This document shows, piece by piece, positions 43,269-54,195 of a stretch of 64,000 nucleotides of DNA. The translations under genes were made by a program, and so were the position numbers. This stretch comes from UBA6522 sp965204155. GTDB taxonomy: Bacteria; Pseudomonadota; Gammaproteobacteria; Steroidobacterales; Rariloculaceae. The stretch covers positions 1,178,001 through 1,242,000 of the forward strand of contig OZ241971.1 of NCBI GenBank assembly GCA_965204155.1, written 5' to 3'. How positions within the stretch are numbered: position 1 is the first letter of the stretch; each line of letters starts with the position of its first letter. The notes under the pieces are model-generated. The model was not told the DNA's origin and made no database searches. It saw only the letters and a list, made by a program, of their open reading frames with translations.

Positions 43269-44054
43269 ATGAAACCTGACTATGTCGACTTCCATACCCA
43301 CCTGGACTTATACCCGGACCTGTCGGCGGCGATAGCGACCTGCGATCAACGGCGCACAGCAACGCTGGCGGTAACGACGACCCCCAAGGCGTATGCGAGA
43401 AACCGAGAACTTGCCGACGTTAGCAAGTTTGTCCGGGTCGGACTCGGCCTGCATCCTCAACTCGTGGAGGAGAGGTCAGGTGAGATTTCACTGTTCGAGA
43501 AGCTGCTCCCACGAACCCGATATGTCGGTGAAGTGGGCCTGGACGCAGGACCGCGTCACTATCGCTCGCTTGATCTTCAAAAGTCGATCTTCAAGCGGAT
43601 TCTTCGTCTTTGCGCCGACACAGGAGGAAAAATCCTCAGCGTGCATAGCGTGCGTGCCGCAAAAGCCGTGCTCGACCTATTGGAAACGCACTTACCGAGG
43701 CATCGAGGATCAGTCGTGCTTCACTGGTTCTCGGGGAGCATTGGAGAAGCTCGTCGGGCCATCGCATTGGGATGTTATTTCTCAGTGAACGAGCGGATGT
43801 TGGAATCTTCAAATGGTCGGCGCATTTTACGAGAGATACCGGAAAACAGGCTTTTGACGGAGACAGACGGACCGTTTGTGGAGCGTAACGGTGAGGCTAT
43901 ACCAGCAGGAGATGTACTGAGGGCTGTAGAAGGGATCTCGGCCATCAAGGGGCATCGGGTTTCGGACGTTCAAGCTTTGATTGTAAACAATCTGAATACC
44001 CTGACTACGCACTCTGCAAAAGTCAGTAGCGCAACCCAGGATCTTGAACCTTGA
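43269..44054 (+). CDS. qatD: QatD, TatD-family hydrolase of the Qat system
   Basis: 261 residues. TatD-type metal-dependent nuclease fold: DFHTH (His9, His11), YVGEVGLD (Glu88), SVHS (His126), LHWFSG (His152) and TETDGP (Asp200). All metal ligands are present, so it should be active. Starts 2 bases after qatC. Probably the nuclease effector of the Qat system. Confidence 0.92.
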   Translation: MKPDYVDFHTHLDLYPDLSAAIATCDQRRTATLAVTTTPKAYARNRELADVSKFVRVGLGLHPQLVEERSGEISLFEKLLPRTRYVGEVGLDAGPRHYRSLDLQKSIFKRILRLCADTGGKILSVHSVRAAKAVLDLLETHLPRHRGSVVLHWFSGSIGEARRAIALGCYFSVNERMLESSNGRRILREIPENRLLTETDGPFVERNGEAIPAGDVLRAVEGISAIKGHRVSDVQALIVNNLNTLTTHSAKVSSATQDLEP

Positions 44055-44210
44055 GTTCTGCGCATTTGCACTCCAAGCTTGTAGCGTTCTCGCAATATTC
44101 CATATTGCGGATGAATTGCAGGCTGGTTGGCGTTGCTTCCCGGTGTGGGACGCCGCTCGTCACCGGCAAATTGGTCAGCGTCATTCGAAATCTCTGATCT
44201 GGGGCAACCT

Positions 44211-45125
44211 TTAGTCTTTTTGTGGCGTTTTCTCTACGACCGCTATGGCTTGCGTACCGAAAATGCCTGTAGATACTTGTGCGATTTGTCGAAACAGTTC
44301 GCTGCGGTCCGTGGATTGCGACAGGATTTCTTCCAATCGCAATAGACTGCGGTCGAGGGAATGAGGAGGATTGAGAAGATATTGCGGCTCCGAAGTGTAG
44401 GAAATCGTCGGAACTCTCAATCTATCAAAGCCATGCAAACTCTCTGCCGTTCGGTCACGTTTCCGTAGTTGCGCATTCTGGATTGCAAACCTGTACTGCT
44501 CAAGTGCTCGATCAATCGCGCTACCCAACCGCTCGGTCGTATGAAGCACCTCGGCTGTGACTGCTTCTGAGAAGCTATGGAATGGAAGAATTTCAATGCT
44601 TTGAGGATTGGAGAACAGATAGGCTCGGTTTTTTTCGACGGAGGAAGCGTCAAAGCAAACACTGTGAGGATAGGCATCGGGCAAGTCACCGATTAAGCTA
44701 GGCCTGACGAAAACCGAGTTTCGGCTGACAGAGTGTGAGTTCCAATACGCATTTATTTGATCATTGAGGTGAAACTTCGGTGCTACGTAGAACGTCAGCG
44801 GTTGCATATTTTCCAATTCAAGCAATAGCGAGTGTTGTTCTGAAATCCTTTCGCTCGTGATTCCGAACCGGTAATAGGGCAGCGAGAGACTATGCCCGGG
44901 AATCCTATATTCCCGGGCATGTGGCGCTATCATACAATCGCTGAGCTTGAACTGGAGATTTAGAATTGTGCCCTTCTCGGAGGAAAGCTTGGCGTCGTAA
45001 CCACCACCCTTTGTGCCTTCCTCAATCAGGCTTGGAAAGATAGGCACAGCCGTGCAGGAGAGGTTTTTGGCAAGTTCATTGACCAAAGAAAAACCATACG
45101 TGAACTCGCTAAACTCGGCTCTCAT
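44211..45125 (-). CDS. Unrecognised low-GC gene beside Qat, possible nuclease-like fold
   Basis: 304 residues; base composition is clearly poorer in GC than its neighbours, suggesting a separate origin. No family recognised with confidence. The N-terminal part EEGTKGGGYDAKLSSEKGTILNLQFKLSD has an acidic residue followed after a beta-hairpin by Q-x-K, similar in spacing to PD-(D/E)xK nucleases, and the whole protein looks alpha/beta in the first 180 residues and helical after. Convergent with qatD, and opposite in direction to it. Defence function would be a guess from location. Confidence 0.6.
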   Translation of the reverse strand: MRAEFSEFTYGFSLVNELAKNLSCTAVPIFPSLIEEGTKGGGYDAKLSSEKGTILNLQFKLSDCMIAPHAREYRIPGHSLSLPYYRFGITSERISEQHSLLLELENMQPLTFYVAPKFHLNDQINAYWNSHSVSRNSVFVRPSLIGDLPDAYPHSVCFDASSVEKNRAYLFSNPQSIEILPFHSFSEAVTAEVLHTTERLGSAIDRALEQYRFAIQNAQLRKRDRTAESLHGFDRLRVPTISYTSEPQYLLNPPHSLDRSLLRLEEILSQSTDRSELFRQIAQVSTGIFGTQAIAVVEKTPQKD

Positions 45126-45350
45126 GCAGTTGACTCGAAGTTGCTATATTATGCTGCGTATTCCATGTAAAGCTGCCACTTGTTCCAGCGCAAAGTTGCC
45201 ACTGTTTTCACTTGATTGTTGCTGGTGATTGGAGCGTCCAATATTGATCCATCCGAGCGGTGCTTTTGGCGGTGGTACCCGAGCATCGATTAGAGAAACG
45301 CATTGAGTTCATCATGATTGCCTCTTTTGGCAGTGGCAGTCGGTGAAAAA
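45126..45350. other. Intergenic region between low-GC gene and Mod
   Basis: 225 bases without a gene. Contains the two repeats listed next and, near 45321-45340, a CTTTTGGCAGTGGCAG motif whose reverse complement resembles the repeats, as might be left by a small or decayed insertion element. Confidence 0.4.
45166..45203. repeat. Tandem repeats resembling an IS21-type transposon end
   Basis: TGTAAAGCTGCCACT (45166-45180) is followed by AAAGTTGCCACT (45192-45203); the shared AAAG(C/T)TGCCACT unit repeats every 23 bases with one mismatch. Multiple spaced repeats of this kind beginning with TG are typical of IS21-family ends. No istA/istB gene is in the window, so this would be a remnant. Family resemblance is from memory. 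Confidence 0.4.
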
Positions 45351-48287
45351 CTATACAACCTTCACCACCTTCATTACCTCGTCGCCAAGATGGTTGATGG
45401 CCTTGACAGCGATCCGGCCCGAAGCCGGCTTGCTAAACGGGCGCGATGTATCCGAGCGCAGACTCTCCCAGGCTTCAGCGTCGATCTCGGCCTTGAGCGT
45501 GGTCTTGAGGGCCTTGTAGGGATCTTTTGCACCCAGGAAGTACGCGTGGCGAACGAAGAAGCTGGCCATATCGTAGTCAGTGTCGATGAACCAGCAGGCG
45601 AGGTCGCCGGGTTCCGACGAACGCACTTCGCCGGAGCGGGGATCGAACAGGTCGATGCCCTTGATCCGCACCTGAATGCAGTCGTCGGGTGCATCCAGTA
45701 CCTCGATATCGGGTTCACCGAATATCACGAACAAGTTACCTACCTTGGTCTTCTTGAGGTCCGTGGACATGTGCAGGTCGGCGTTCATCCGCGCCTTGAG
45801 TATGGGAAGTTTCCCGAGCTTCGCGACATCCGTAGATTGGGCATCGTAGTTGAAAGCGCAGGCGATCAACGCGTCAAAGCCGGCTTCGGCAGCTTCGCGA
45901 GCCGCAGCGAATAGGTCCGCCCGTCCCACCGTGCCATGCTCCGGGCCGATAAGAATGGCAGCCCGGCGCTCACGATTGCCTTCCCGATAATGGCCGTCGC
46001 CGCAGATCAGCTCTCCCGGCCAGCCGGAGAGCGAGGTAAAGTCGATCTTGTGACGCTTGTCAGCCTGCTGCACACCAGCAGTTCTCAGTTGATCCAGAAT
46101 GACAGCAGTGAAGTCGTAGGCCGGCATATCAAGCGCGCCGCCGATTCGATACGTCTCGGGTGCATCTTCAACGCCGTCTGGAGAAGGCTTGGTGACTTGA
46201 GGAGGCGAAGCCGCCTCGACGACCCGGTGGGGCGTGAGCGACTCTACCGTGAACGGCCCCGCTACCCGAACGCGGCCCTTGTCTTGATAGGGTTTGTCGT
46301 AGAGATTGTGGAAATCGGCGCTGGCCGCGATCGAGGCTTCCATTTCCCGTTGGCGGGCCATGCGAGACTCCCAGAATCGCGCGAGGTGTGCTTTTGCGGC
46401 ATCCGGCCAGTCTTCGGGAGCATTCCTCGGTACTTCCCATTCAAAGAGCACACACGAGGGAACCGTTTCGCCATTTGGCAATTTGAAGGTTGTGCCTTCC
46501 GGCACATCGAAACGGATATTGGTGTCCTTGCGACCTCCCGCAGAAACCCTGAAGGCTGTTGAATGTTCACGCAACGCGTTGTTTAATTCCCATAAGGCAG
46601 ACTCGACAGCAGGTTGGCAATTGTCGTAGATGACGTCGATTTCCGCATTGTCGGCGATGCCCTTAAGTGTGATGTGCGGAACGCGCTCGTACACAAACCC
46701 TTGGCGGATACTGCCGCCGGTGGGCGCCTCCGATGGCGCCTTACGCGTAACTTCAGCTACTTTGAGTTGGCCCGCGCGGCTGTCCGCTAGTAGGTAGTAC
46801 GGATAACGGGCGCCCATTATGCGTGCGCGCGCTAAGGCGAGAGCTACTCGGGAGGTATCGATCGTGATCCAACGACGGCCCCACTGCTCCGCGACATAGG
46901 CTGTGGTACCGGAACCGCAAGTGGGATCTAAGACAAGGTCACCGGGGTCGGTGGTCATTAGAATGCAGCGCTCGATAACCAATGGCGTAGTCTCAACCAC
47001 ATAACTTTTGTCCGGTCCGAAACCGCCAGATTGTGTATCCTCCCAAACGTTCCCAAGCTTCTTGGGCACCTCATCCCAACGCAAATCAAAAGCCAGATCA
47101 TTGCCAATACTCAGCATCCGTCCAGCTCTCATTACGCGGTACATGCCCTCAGTCTTTGTTGACCAATGCCTCGTCAATTTCGGCGGGTATGATCGCCCTT
47201 CAAAAAACAATTCTTCATCATGCTTCGATGGACCTTGTCCAGTGATAGGCCCGTAACGAAAAATGGTGGAGTTCTTTGGAAGTCCAATTTCTCTATTCCT
47301 TTCTTGTTTAGTCATTCGACGTCTTTCGCCGGACGAGAGATGCACATTGACGTAGTATTTCTCGTCTACAGGGGGCTGGTCTCCTTCGCGAAAGAGGCGT
47401 CGAAACTTGGCTCTTCCGCGATCCTTGGCATACCAAACAACATAGTCCACTGACGAACCGACAAAATCATCACTGTGGCTACCGGTCTTTCTGATAATCA
47501 ATAAAGTAATAAAATTCGTATGACCGAATAATTCGTCAGCGATGCTTCTGACCAGATGCACATTGCCCTCACCAATCTGTACAAAGACAGATCCGCTTTC
47601 CGCCAACAAGTCCCGCGCCACCGTCAGCCGATCACGCAGATATGTCAGATAAGAGTGAATCCCATCCCGCCAAGTATCCCGGAATGCCTTCACCTGTTCT
47701 GGTTCGCGTGTAATGTGTTCCCTTTTACCATCCGTTACGCTTCGACTAGTTGTTGACCACTGGAAGTTCGATCTGAACGTGATGCCGTAGGGCGGATCCA
47801 TGTAAATGCATTGCATCCTGCCGCGCAGGCCCTCTCGTTCGGCAAGGCTGGCCATTACCTGAAGGGAGTCGCCCAAAATCATCCGGTTCGACCAATTCTG
47901 GTCGTGCTGGTAAAACTCCGTCGTCGCCTCTGGACCGGGCAGGCCGTTGAAATCGGCAAACAGGTCGGGGGTCTCGGGCGCCTCCTCCTTTGCCCTTTCT
48001 CTACTCTCTCTGAGCAGATCGTCAATCAGGACCTTTGGGTGTACCTTTTCTTGAATGTAGAGGGGGGGCGCCTGAACGACGAGGTCCGACCAATCCTGGT
48101 CGTCCTTACCGCGCCAAACCAACTGAGGATCAAGATCGCGGTTGCGGCGCTCGTAGGCGACGCGCAGCGGGGTCTTGTCGTCTTCCGAAACAAGCGGCTC
48201 CAATTCAGACGTAGGGATGTTCCGCCGCGATTCTTCCTGGTGCATCAGGGTTTCGATTTTTTTCCGCGGTTTGCGTTTGCGTGCCAT
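45351..48287 (-). CDS. Type III-like DNA methyltransferase (Mod) paired with BPTD_3080-type restriction enzyme
   Basis: 978 residues from ATG 48287. Beta-class N6-adenine methyltransferase order: catalytic CIYMDPPYG first, then SAM motif VLDPTCGSGTTAYVAEQW about 280 residues later. It is longer than classical type III Mod because of a C-terminal domain of about 400 residues (from roughly 560), shared with the group that partners BPTD_3080-type helicase-nucleases. Methylates the recognition site to protect host DNA. Third gene after the restriction subunit and a PIN-domain gene, 23 bases behind the latter. Confidence 0.9.
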   Translation of the reverse strand: MARKRKPRKKIETLMHQEESRRNIPTSELEPLVSEDDKTPLRVAYERRNRDLDPQLVWRGKDDQDWSDLVVQAPPLYIQEKVHPKVLIDDLLRESRERAKEEAPETPDLFADFNGLPGPEATTEFYQHDQNWSNRMILGDSLQVMASLAEREGLRGRMQCIYMDPPYGITFRSNFQWSTTSRSVTDGKREHITREPEQVKAFRDTWRDGIHSYLTYLRDRLTVARDLLAESGSVFVQIGEGNVHLVRSIADELFGHTNFITLLIIRKTGSHSDDFVGSSVDYVVWYAKDRGRAKFRRLFREGDQPPVDEKYYVNVHLSSGERRRMTKQERNREIGLPKNSTIFRYGPITGQGPSKHDEELFFEGRSYPPKLTRHWSTKTEGMYRVMRAGRMLSIGNDLAFDLRWDEVPKKLGNVWEDTQSGGFGPDKSYVVETTPLVIERCILMTTDPGDLVLDPTCGSGTTAYVAEQWGRRWITIDTSRVALALARARIMGARYPYYLLADSRAGQLKVAEVTRKAPSEAPTGGSIRQGFVYERVPHITLKGIADNAEIDVIYDNCQPAVESALWELNNALREHSTAFRVSAGGRKDTNIRFDVPEGTTFKLPNGETVPSCVLFEWEVPRNAPEDWPDAAKAHLARFWESRMARQREMEASIAASADFHNLYDKPYQDKGRVRVAGPFTVESLTPHRVVEAASPPQVTKPSPDGVEDAPETYRIGGALDMPAYDFTAVILDQLRTAGVQQADKRHKIDFTSLSGWPGELICGDGHYREGNRERRAAILIGPEHGTVGRADLFAAAREAAEAGFDALIACAFNYDAQSTDVAKLGKLPILKARMNADLHMSTDLKKTKVGNLFVIFGEPDIEVLDAPDDCIQVRIKGIDLFDPRSGEVRSSEPGDLACWFIDTDYDMASFFVRHAYFLGAKDPYKALKTTLKAEIDAEAWESLRSDTSRPFSKPASGRIAVKAINHLGDEVMKVVKVV

Positions 48288-48310
48288 CGCTATCGATCTC
48301 CTGCCCTGGT

Positions 48311-48685
48311 TCAACGGGTTTTTTCAATGTACGCCACGCCGAATTCATCGGCTATCCCTTTGAGGCGCCGATCAAGCGTCCACAGGCGGGCATCCTGCTT
48401 TTCTCTTACCGCATACAGCAAATGAGCATCCACGAAGCCTATTCCGCAGCCGGACACTGCGTCTCTCTCGATGCGGGAGATCACGGTCTCGTTCGCCAAC
48501 TCGCGAATTCTTGGTATCGCGTTCAGTAGTTTCATCGTGGCGACCCGATCTCGCAGATTTCCACAAGCCAGTTCACCAGTCACCATGGTATGCATGACAA
48601 GCTCACCTGCGCTCAGGTGTTGTATCAGAGTCGGATTCGGGGCGCGAAAATGATGGATCCACACCTGTGTGTCCACCAGGATCAT
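48311..48685 (-). CDS. VapC-like PIN-domain protein embedded in the R-M operon
   Basis: 124 residues. PIN RNase motifs MILVDTQVWI (Asp5), MVTGELACG (Glu), GIGFVDAHLL and WTLDRRLKGI (Asp residues) are all present. Closest in style to VapC/FitB-like toxins that start near the domain. Its ATG overlaps the stop of the restriction subunit by 4 bases and it is followed at once by mod. No antitoxin gene adjoins it on either side. Confidence 0.88.
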   Translation of the reverse strand: MILVDTQVWIHHFRAPNPTLIQHLSAGELVMHTMVTGELACGNLRDRVATMKLLNAIPRIRELANETVISRIERDAVSGCGIGFVDAHLLYAVREKQDARLWTLDRRLKGIADEFGVAYIEKTR

Positions 48686-51600
48686 TCGCTGATTTCGCTT
48701 TTGCGACGCGGGACATATTCAAGGTCCGGCATCGCCCCGCCCAGCAGAATGACCCCGTGAGCCGCCCGCACGGCACGCGAAGAGGCGTGCTGCGCAAACC
48801 AGCGATGGAATTTCTCCTCCATGGTCTCGATGTTCGTCAACTCCAGAAAGTCCCACCTCCCGAAGTCTCCAAGCCGGTTGACGCCGGGAATCCATGACGT
48901 TCGCATTGTCTCCGCCTTGATCTTTGCATCGTCCTCGCGCTTGCCCTTGATTTCGACCACCAGATTCAGCGGCTCGTCTGCACCATCGTCAACGCGCACG
49001 ATGAAGTCAGGAAGGTAACGTCTTGGCATCTCGCCCATTCGGTACGGCACGGCGAAGCCCATGCCTTCGTTCTTTACGTAGGCCATTACGCGAGGGTGCG
49101 ATTCAGCTATACGACAAAATTCCCTCTCCCATTCACTGTCGCAAACCGCCCAGTTGACGTGGCACAGCGCAGGATTCGTGGGCCACCGCGTCTTCCGTGA
49201 TGTCCGAAAATCCACCTCGGCAGTCGATCCCCGTGGATTGTAAGGATCCAATACTGCGCGGATACGGCGCTTGCCTTCAGACCCGGCGATAGCAGCGTGG
49301 ATGAGCGTGCAAGCATTGTCGACAAGCCCTGAATCAATCAGTTGCTCCGGATTTGTTCCGCCTTCGCAAACCAGGTAACCGCCATCGAGCCATTCCCTGG
49401 CGATTCGCAGAAGGTCGCCCATCAGGTGCAGTCTGGGGACACCGTCAGCGCCCAGAAAGGGCTCATGCATCATCAGGCATTTTGCGAGACGAAACGCTAC
49501 CGTCGCCGGGCGGACGGCCGTCAGTGTATTGGGATTGGGCGTAAGGATGACGCCTTCGCCGAGGATGCCCTCGTTGTGCGTGCGGGTGGGGCCCACCTTC
49601 TTGGGGGTCAACGTCAGCCGGTGATCGCTGTTGAACTTCGCAGTCAACCGGTCCTCGGGCAGTTCGTAGGCATATCCCTCCACGCGGGGAAACTCAATGG
49701 CACACTTGTCGCGGTCGGGCCGCACCGCATGCACATGGACGGTTCGATTCGGCTTGGGCGGCTTCACTACGATGGGTTCGGCGGCGAAATCAAAGGGAAT
49801 GCCAAGCACATCGGCATACTCCACATCGAACAGCCCATCGTCGTTGAGTTCATATGACTGTCGGCGCAGCGCCCTGCCGACAACCTGCTCGCACAGCAGC
49901 TGTGTGCCGAAGGCGCGCACGCCGAGAACGTGGGTCACTGTATTTGCGTCCCAGCCTTCGGAGAGCATCGCCACGGACACCACGCAGCGAATGGACGCGC
50001 CCAAACGTTCAGACTTGCCCACCGTGTTCATCACTTCGCGCAGCAGATCGGCGTCGGTCAGATTCTCTCCCGCAGAAGCGTCTCGAGTTCGCTCGACCAG
50101 TTCGCGGCGAAAACGCGCGATTTCGTCCTGGTGCGCCGCGCGGAAATTTTTGTCCAACGCGTCGCCGGACTCCAACTGCTCGCTGTTGATGAGAAGCGTG
50201 CGCGGCCGCTCGAGCCGATTGCCAGATTCGTCGTAATTGCTGAACAGCGGAAATCCCAGATGCTCCGCAAGTCCATTGCCCTTTTTCCCAGTTCGCTCGA
50301 AGCCGGCGATGAACTTGTAGACCAACTCGGATGCAACCATGTTGCTGCACACAACAATGAACACTGGCGGAACCTCGATCTCCGCATCCCGCCACGCCTT
50401 GAATGTCGCTGCGTAGTGACCGTAAAGGGCTTGCATCGCACCCTTGAGATCCGCCGGCAAGTTGAGCGGATTCTTCAGTGCGGCCTTGGGGCTTCGCTTC
50501 TTGGGCATGCTGGAACCGATGTGACGCCACAATTCCCGGTAGCGAGGCACTTCGTCGCTCGCCACGTTGTCTGCAACCGGCACCCTGGGCAATTTGACGA
50601 TGCCGCATTCAATGGCGTCGAGCAGCGAGAAATCGCTCATCGTCCAAGGGAACAGCGTGCCTTCGCGATACCCGGAACCGTTCAGGAAGAATGGTGTCGC
50701 GGAGAGGTCGAAAACGGATCGAACGCCGACCACACGCTGCAAGGTCTCGATACCGGAAATCCACAGCCGCGCGGCTTCGGCGTTCTTCTTCGCCTCTTCC
50801 CTTTCATCACCAGTCCGGGTGCCCTCCTCCGAATCGCCGGGCCTTTCCCGGTAGCAGTGATGCGCCTCGTCATTCAGCACGAGAATGTTCTTGACGCCCA
50901 TCAATTCAGGGCAAACCCGCTGCAGCATCTGGCCTTCCGTCTCCACCGTCGAGATATCCGGCCCATGGCCCTTGAGCAAGGCCCGGTTGCCCGCGGCCAG
51001 CCGGGTGCGCTCCCGGTGCAGGAAGGCGTGGTAGTTGGTAATGACGATCCTTGCCCGCTCCAGGTCCGGCAGCATGCCATAGGGAACCAGCTCATGTTTC
51101 CTGTAGTAGCTGTCCGGGTCATTCGGTTGCAGGACGCGCAGGCGGTCTCGAATCGTGATGCCGGGCGTGACAACGAGGAAGCCACGGGTGAATCGGGGAC
51201 TTGCCGCCTGGCGCACCGCATTCAGAGTCTGCCACGCAATAAGCATGGCCATTACCGTCGTCTTGCCCGCCCCAGTGGCGAGCTTGAGGGCGATGCGCAG
51301 CAGGTCCGGGTTCGCGCGCCGGTTGGCGCCGAGCAGGTGTTCGCGGATGCCCTTGTACGCCGCTGGCCCACGCCCGCTGACACACCCAGCGACCTCAGTG
51401 AGCCAAATGGCGGTCTCAACAGCCTCGATCTGGCAGAAGAACGGTCGCCGCCCCACGAACTCATGCTTGCGCCAGTGACGCAGCAAGTGCGCAGTCACCG
51501 CCGTCACCCCGCACTGATCCACCGACAATTGCCGCCATGCCTCCACATGGCGGCGTACTTCGTTGATGACCGGCATCGGATCGTATTCCTGCCCACTGCC

Positions 51601-51795
51601 GGACGCATGCTCTTCATCGAGCGTCAATTTCGCCTGACCGCTTTTCTTCGGCGCCGGTACAGGCGTCACGTACTCCGCACGCCTCCGACCAGAGATCGTT
51701 CGGCCCGTGGGTCTGCGGTCACCGTCCAGCTCCCAATGCTTTCCCGGTGGCCCATAGGGAGAATTCAGGATGGGGTTTGCAAAGAAATCCGTCAT
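48682..51795 (-). CDS. DEAD/DEAH-box restriction endonuclease, BPTD_3080-type (type III-like Res)
   Basis: 1037 residues from ATG 51795; a TTG at 51813 could add six residues. Superfamily 2 helicase with Walker A LATGAGKTTVMAML, DEAH-like LVLNDEAHHCYRER, and a second RecA domain with VSVAMLSEGWDANTVTHVLG and QVVGRALRR. A C-terminal nuclease motif is given by RYLPDFIVR...LNLVVEIKGK (PD...ExK). It cuts unmodified foreign DNA together with Mod. The N-terminal FFANPILNSPYGPPGKHW is characteristic of this group. Confidence 0.9.
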   Translation of the reverse strand: MTDFFANPILNSPYGPPGKHWELDGDRRPTGRTISGRRRAEYVTPVPAPKKSGQAKLTLDEEHASGSGQEYDPMPVINEVRRHVEAWRQLSVDQCGVTAVTAHLLRHWRKHEFVGRRPFFCQIEAVETAIWLTEVAGCVSGRGPAAYKGIREHLLGANRRANPDLLRIALKLATGAGKTTVMAMLIAWQTLNAVRQAASPRFTRGFLVVTPGITIRDRLRVLQPNDPDSYYRKHELVPYGMLPDLERARIVITNYHAFLHRERTRLAAGNRALLKGHGPDISTVETEGQMLQRVCPELMGVKNILVLNDEAHHCYRERPGDSEEGTRTGDEREEAKKNAEAARLWISGIETLQRVVGVRSVFDLSATPFFLNGSGYREGTLFPWTMSDFSLLDAIECGIVKLPRVPVADNVASDEVPRYRELWRHIGSSMPKKRSPKAALKNPLNLPADLKGAMQALYGHYAATFKAWRDAEIEVPPVFIVVCSNMVASELVYKFIAGFERTGKKGNGLAEHLGFPLFSNYDESGNRLERPRTLLINSEQLESGDALDKNFRAAHQDEIARFRRELVERTRDASAGENLTDADLLREVMNTVGKSERLGASIRCVVSVAMLSEGWDANTVTHVLGVRAFGTQLLCEQVVGRALRRQSYELNDDGLFDVEYADVLGIPFDFAAEPIVVKPPKPNRTVHVHAVRPDRDKCAIEFPRVEGYAYELPEDRLTAKFNSDHRLTLTPKKVGPTRTHNEGILGEGVILTPNPNTLTAVRPATVAFRLAKCLMMHEPFLGADGVPRLHLMGDLLRIAREWLDGGYLVCEGGTNPEQLIDSGLVDNACTLIHAAIAGSEGKRRIRAVLDPYNPRGSTAEVDFRTSRKTRWPTNPALCHVNWAVCDSEWEREFCRIAESHPRVMAYVKNEGMGFAVPYRMGEMPRRYLPDFIVRVDDGADEPLNLVVEIKGKREDDAKIKAETMRTSWIPGVNRLGDFGRWDFLELTNIETMEEKFHRWFAQHASSRAVRAAHGVILLGGAMPDLEYVPRRKSEISE

Positions 51796-51912
51796 GTCGC
51801 CTAGGGTACCCAATCGGCTTTGTAGTCTGTGCTATACGCGGAGTACCGGCACAAAGCAAGGAACTCCCCGATATTCACCCCCCGGAATGACGGGCGAAAC
51901 CAAGCCTGGACA

Positions 51913-52051
51913 GGGGCGCGTGCGGACAGCCCTTTCGAGCGTCGTGTGCTCGGCGCGGGGCCATGGACGGCCAGGAGCGCCGAGCGCCGATCCGAGCCCG
52001 CCAGGGATGGCGGGCTCGGTTTAGCTCGAAAGGGCTGTCCGTACGCGCCCC
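51913..52051. repeat. Nested palindromic repeat element, copy 2 (opposite orientation to copy 1)
   Basis: Outer inverted repeat of 28 bases with one mismatch (51913-51940 with 52024-52051). Inside: a 12-base perfect stem 51992-52003/52008-52019 (loop GGGA) and a 9-base perfect stem 51948-51956/51977-51985. Its reverse complement aligns with copy 1 along the whole core, including GAGC, CGCCATCC, GGCTC, GCTCCTGGCC and ACGACGCTC. Outer arms differ from copy 1 yet still pair. Located between the hppA 3' end and the start of the restriction gene. Confidence 0.85.
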
Positions 52052-52077
52052 GCACTACCAGCGCCAGACGGGAAAAT

Positions 52078-54090
<2,013 letters not shown>

Positions 54091-54195
54091 TCGCTATTCT
54101 CCAGACGGGGGGTTACAAAAAACGCGGCATTCTAACATGGCGAGGCCGCGCTGACGCCGGCTCGGCGAGCGGGTCCGCGAGTGGACAAGGTACCG

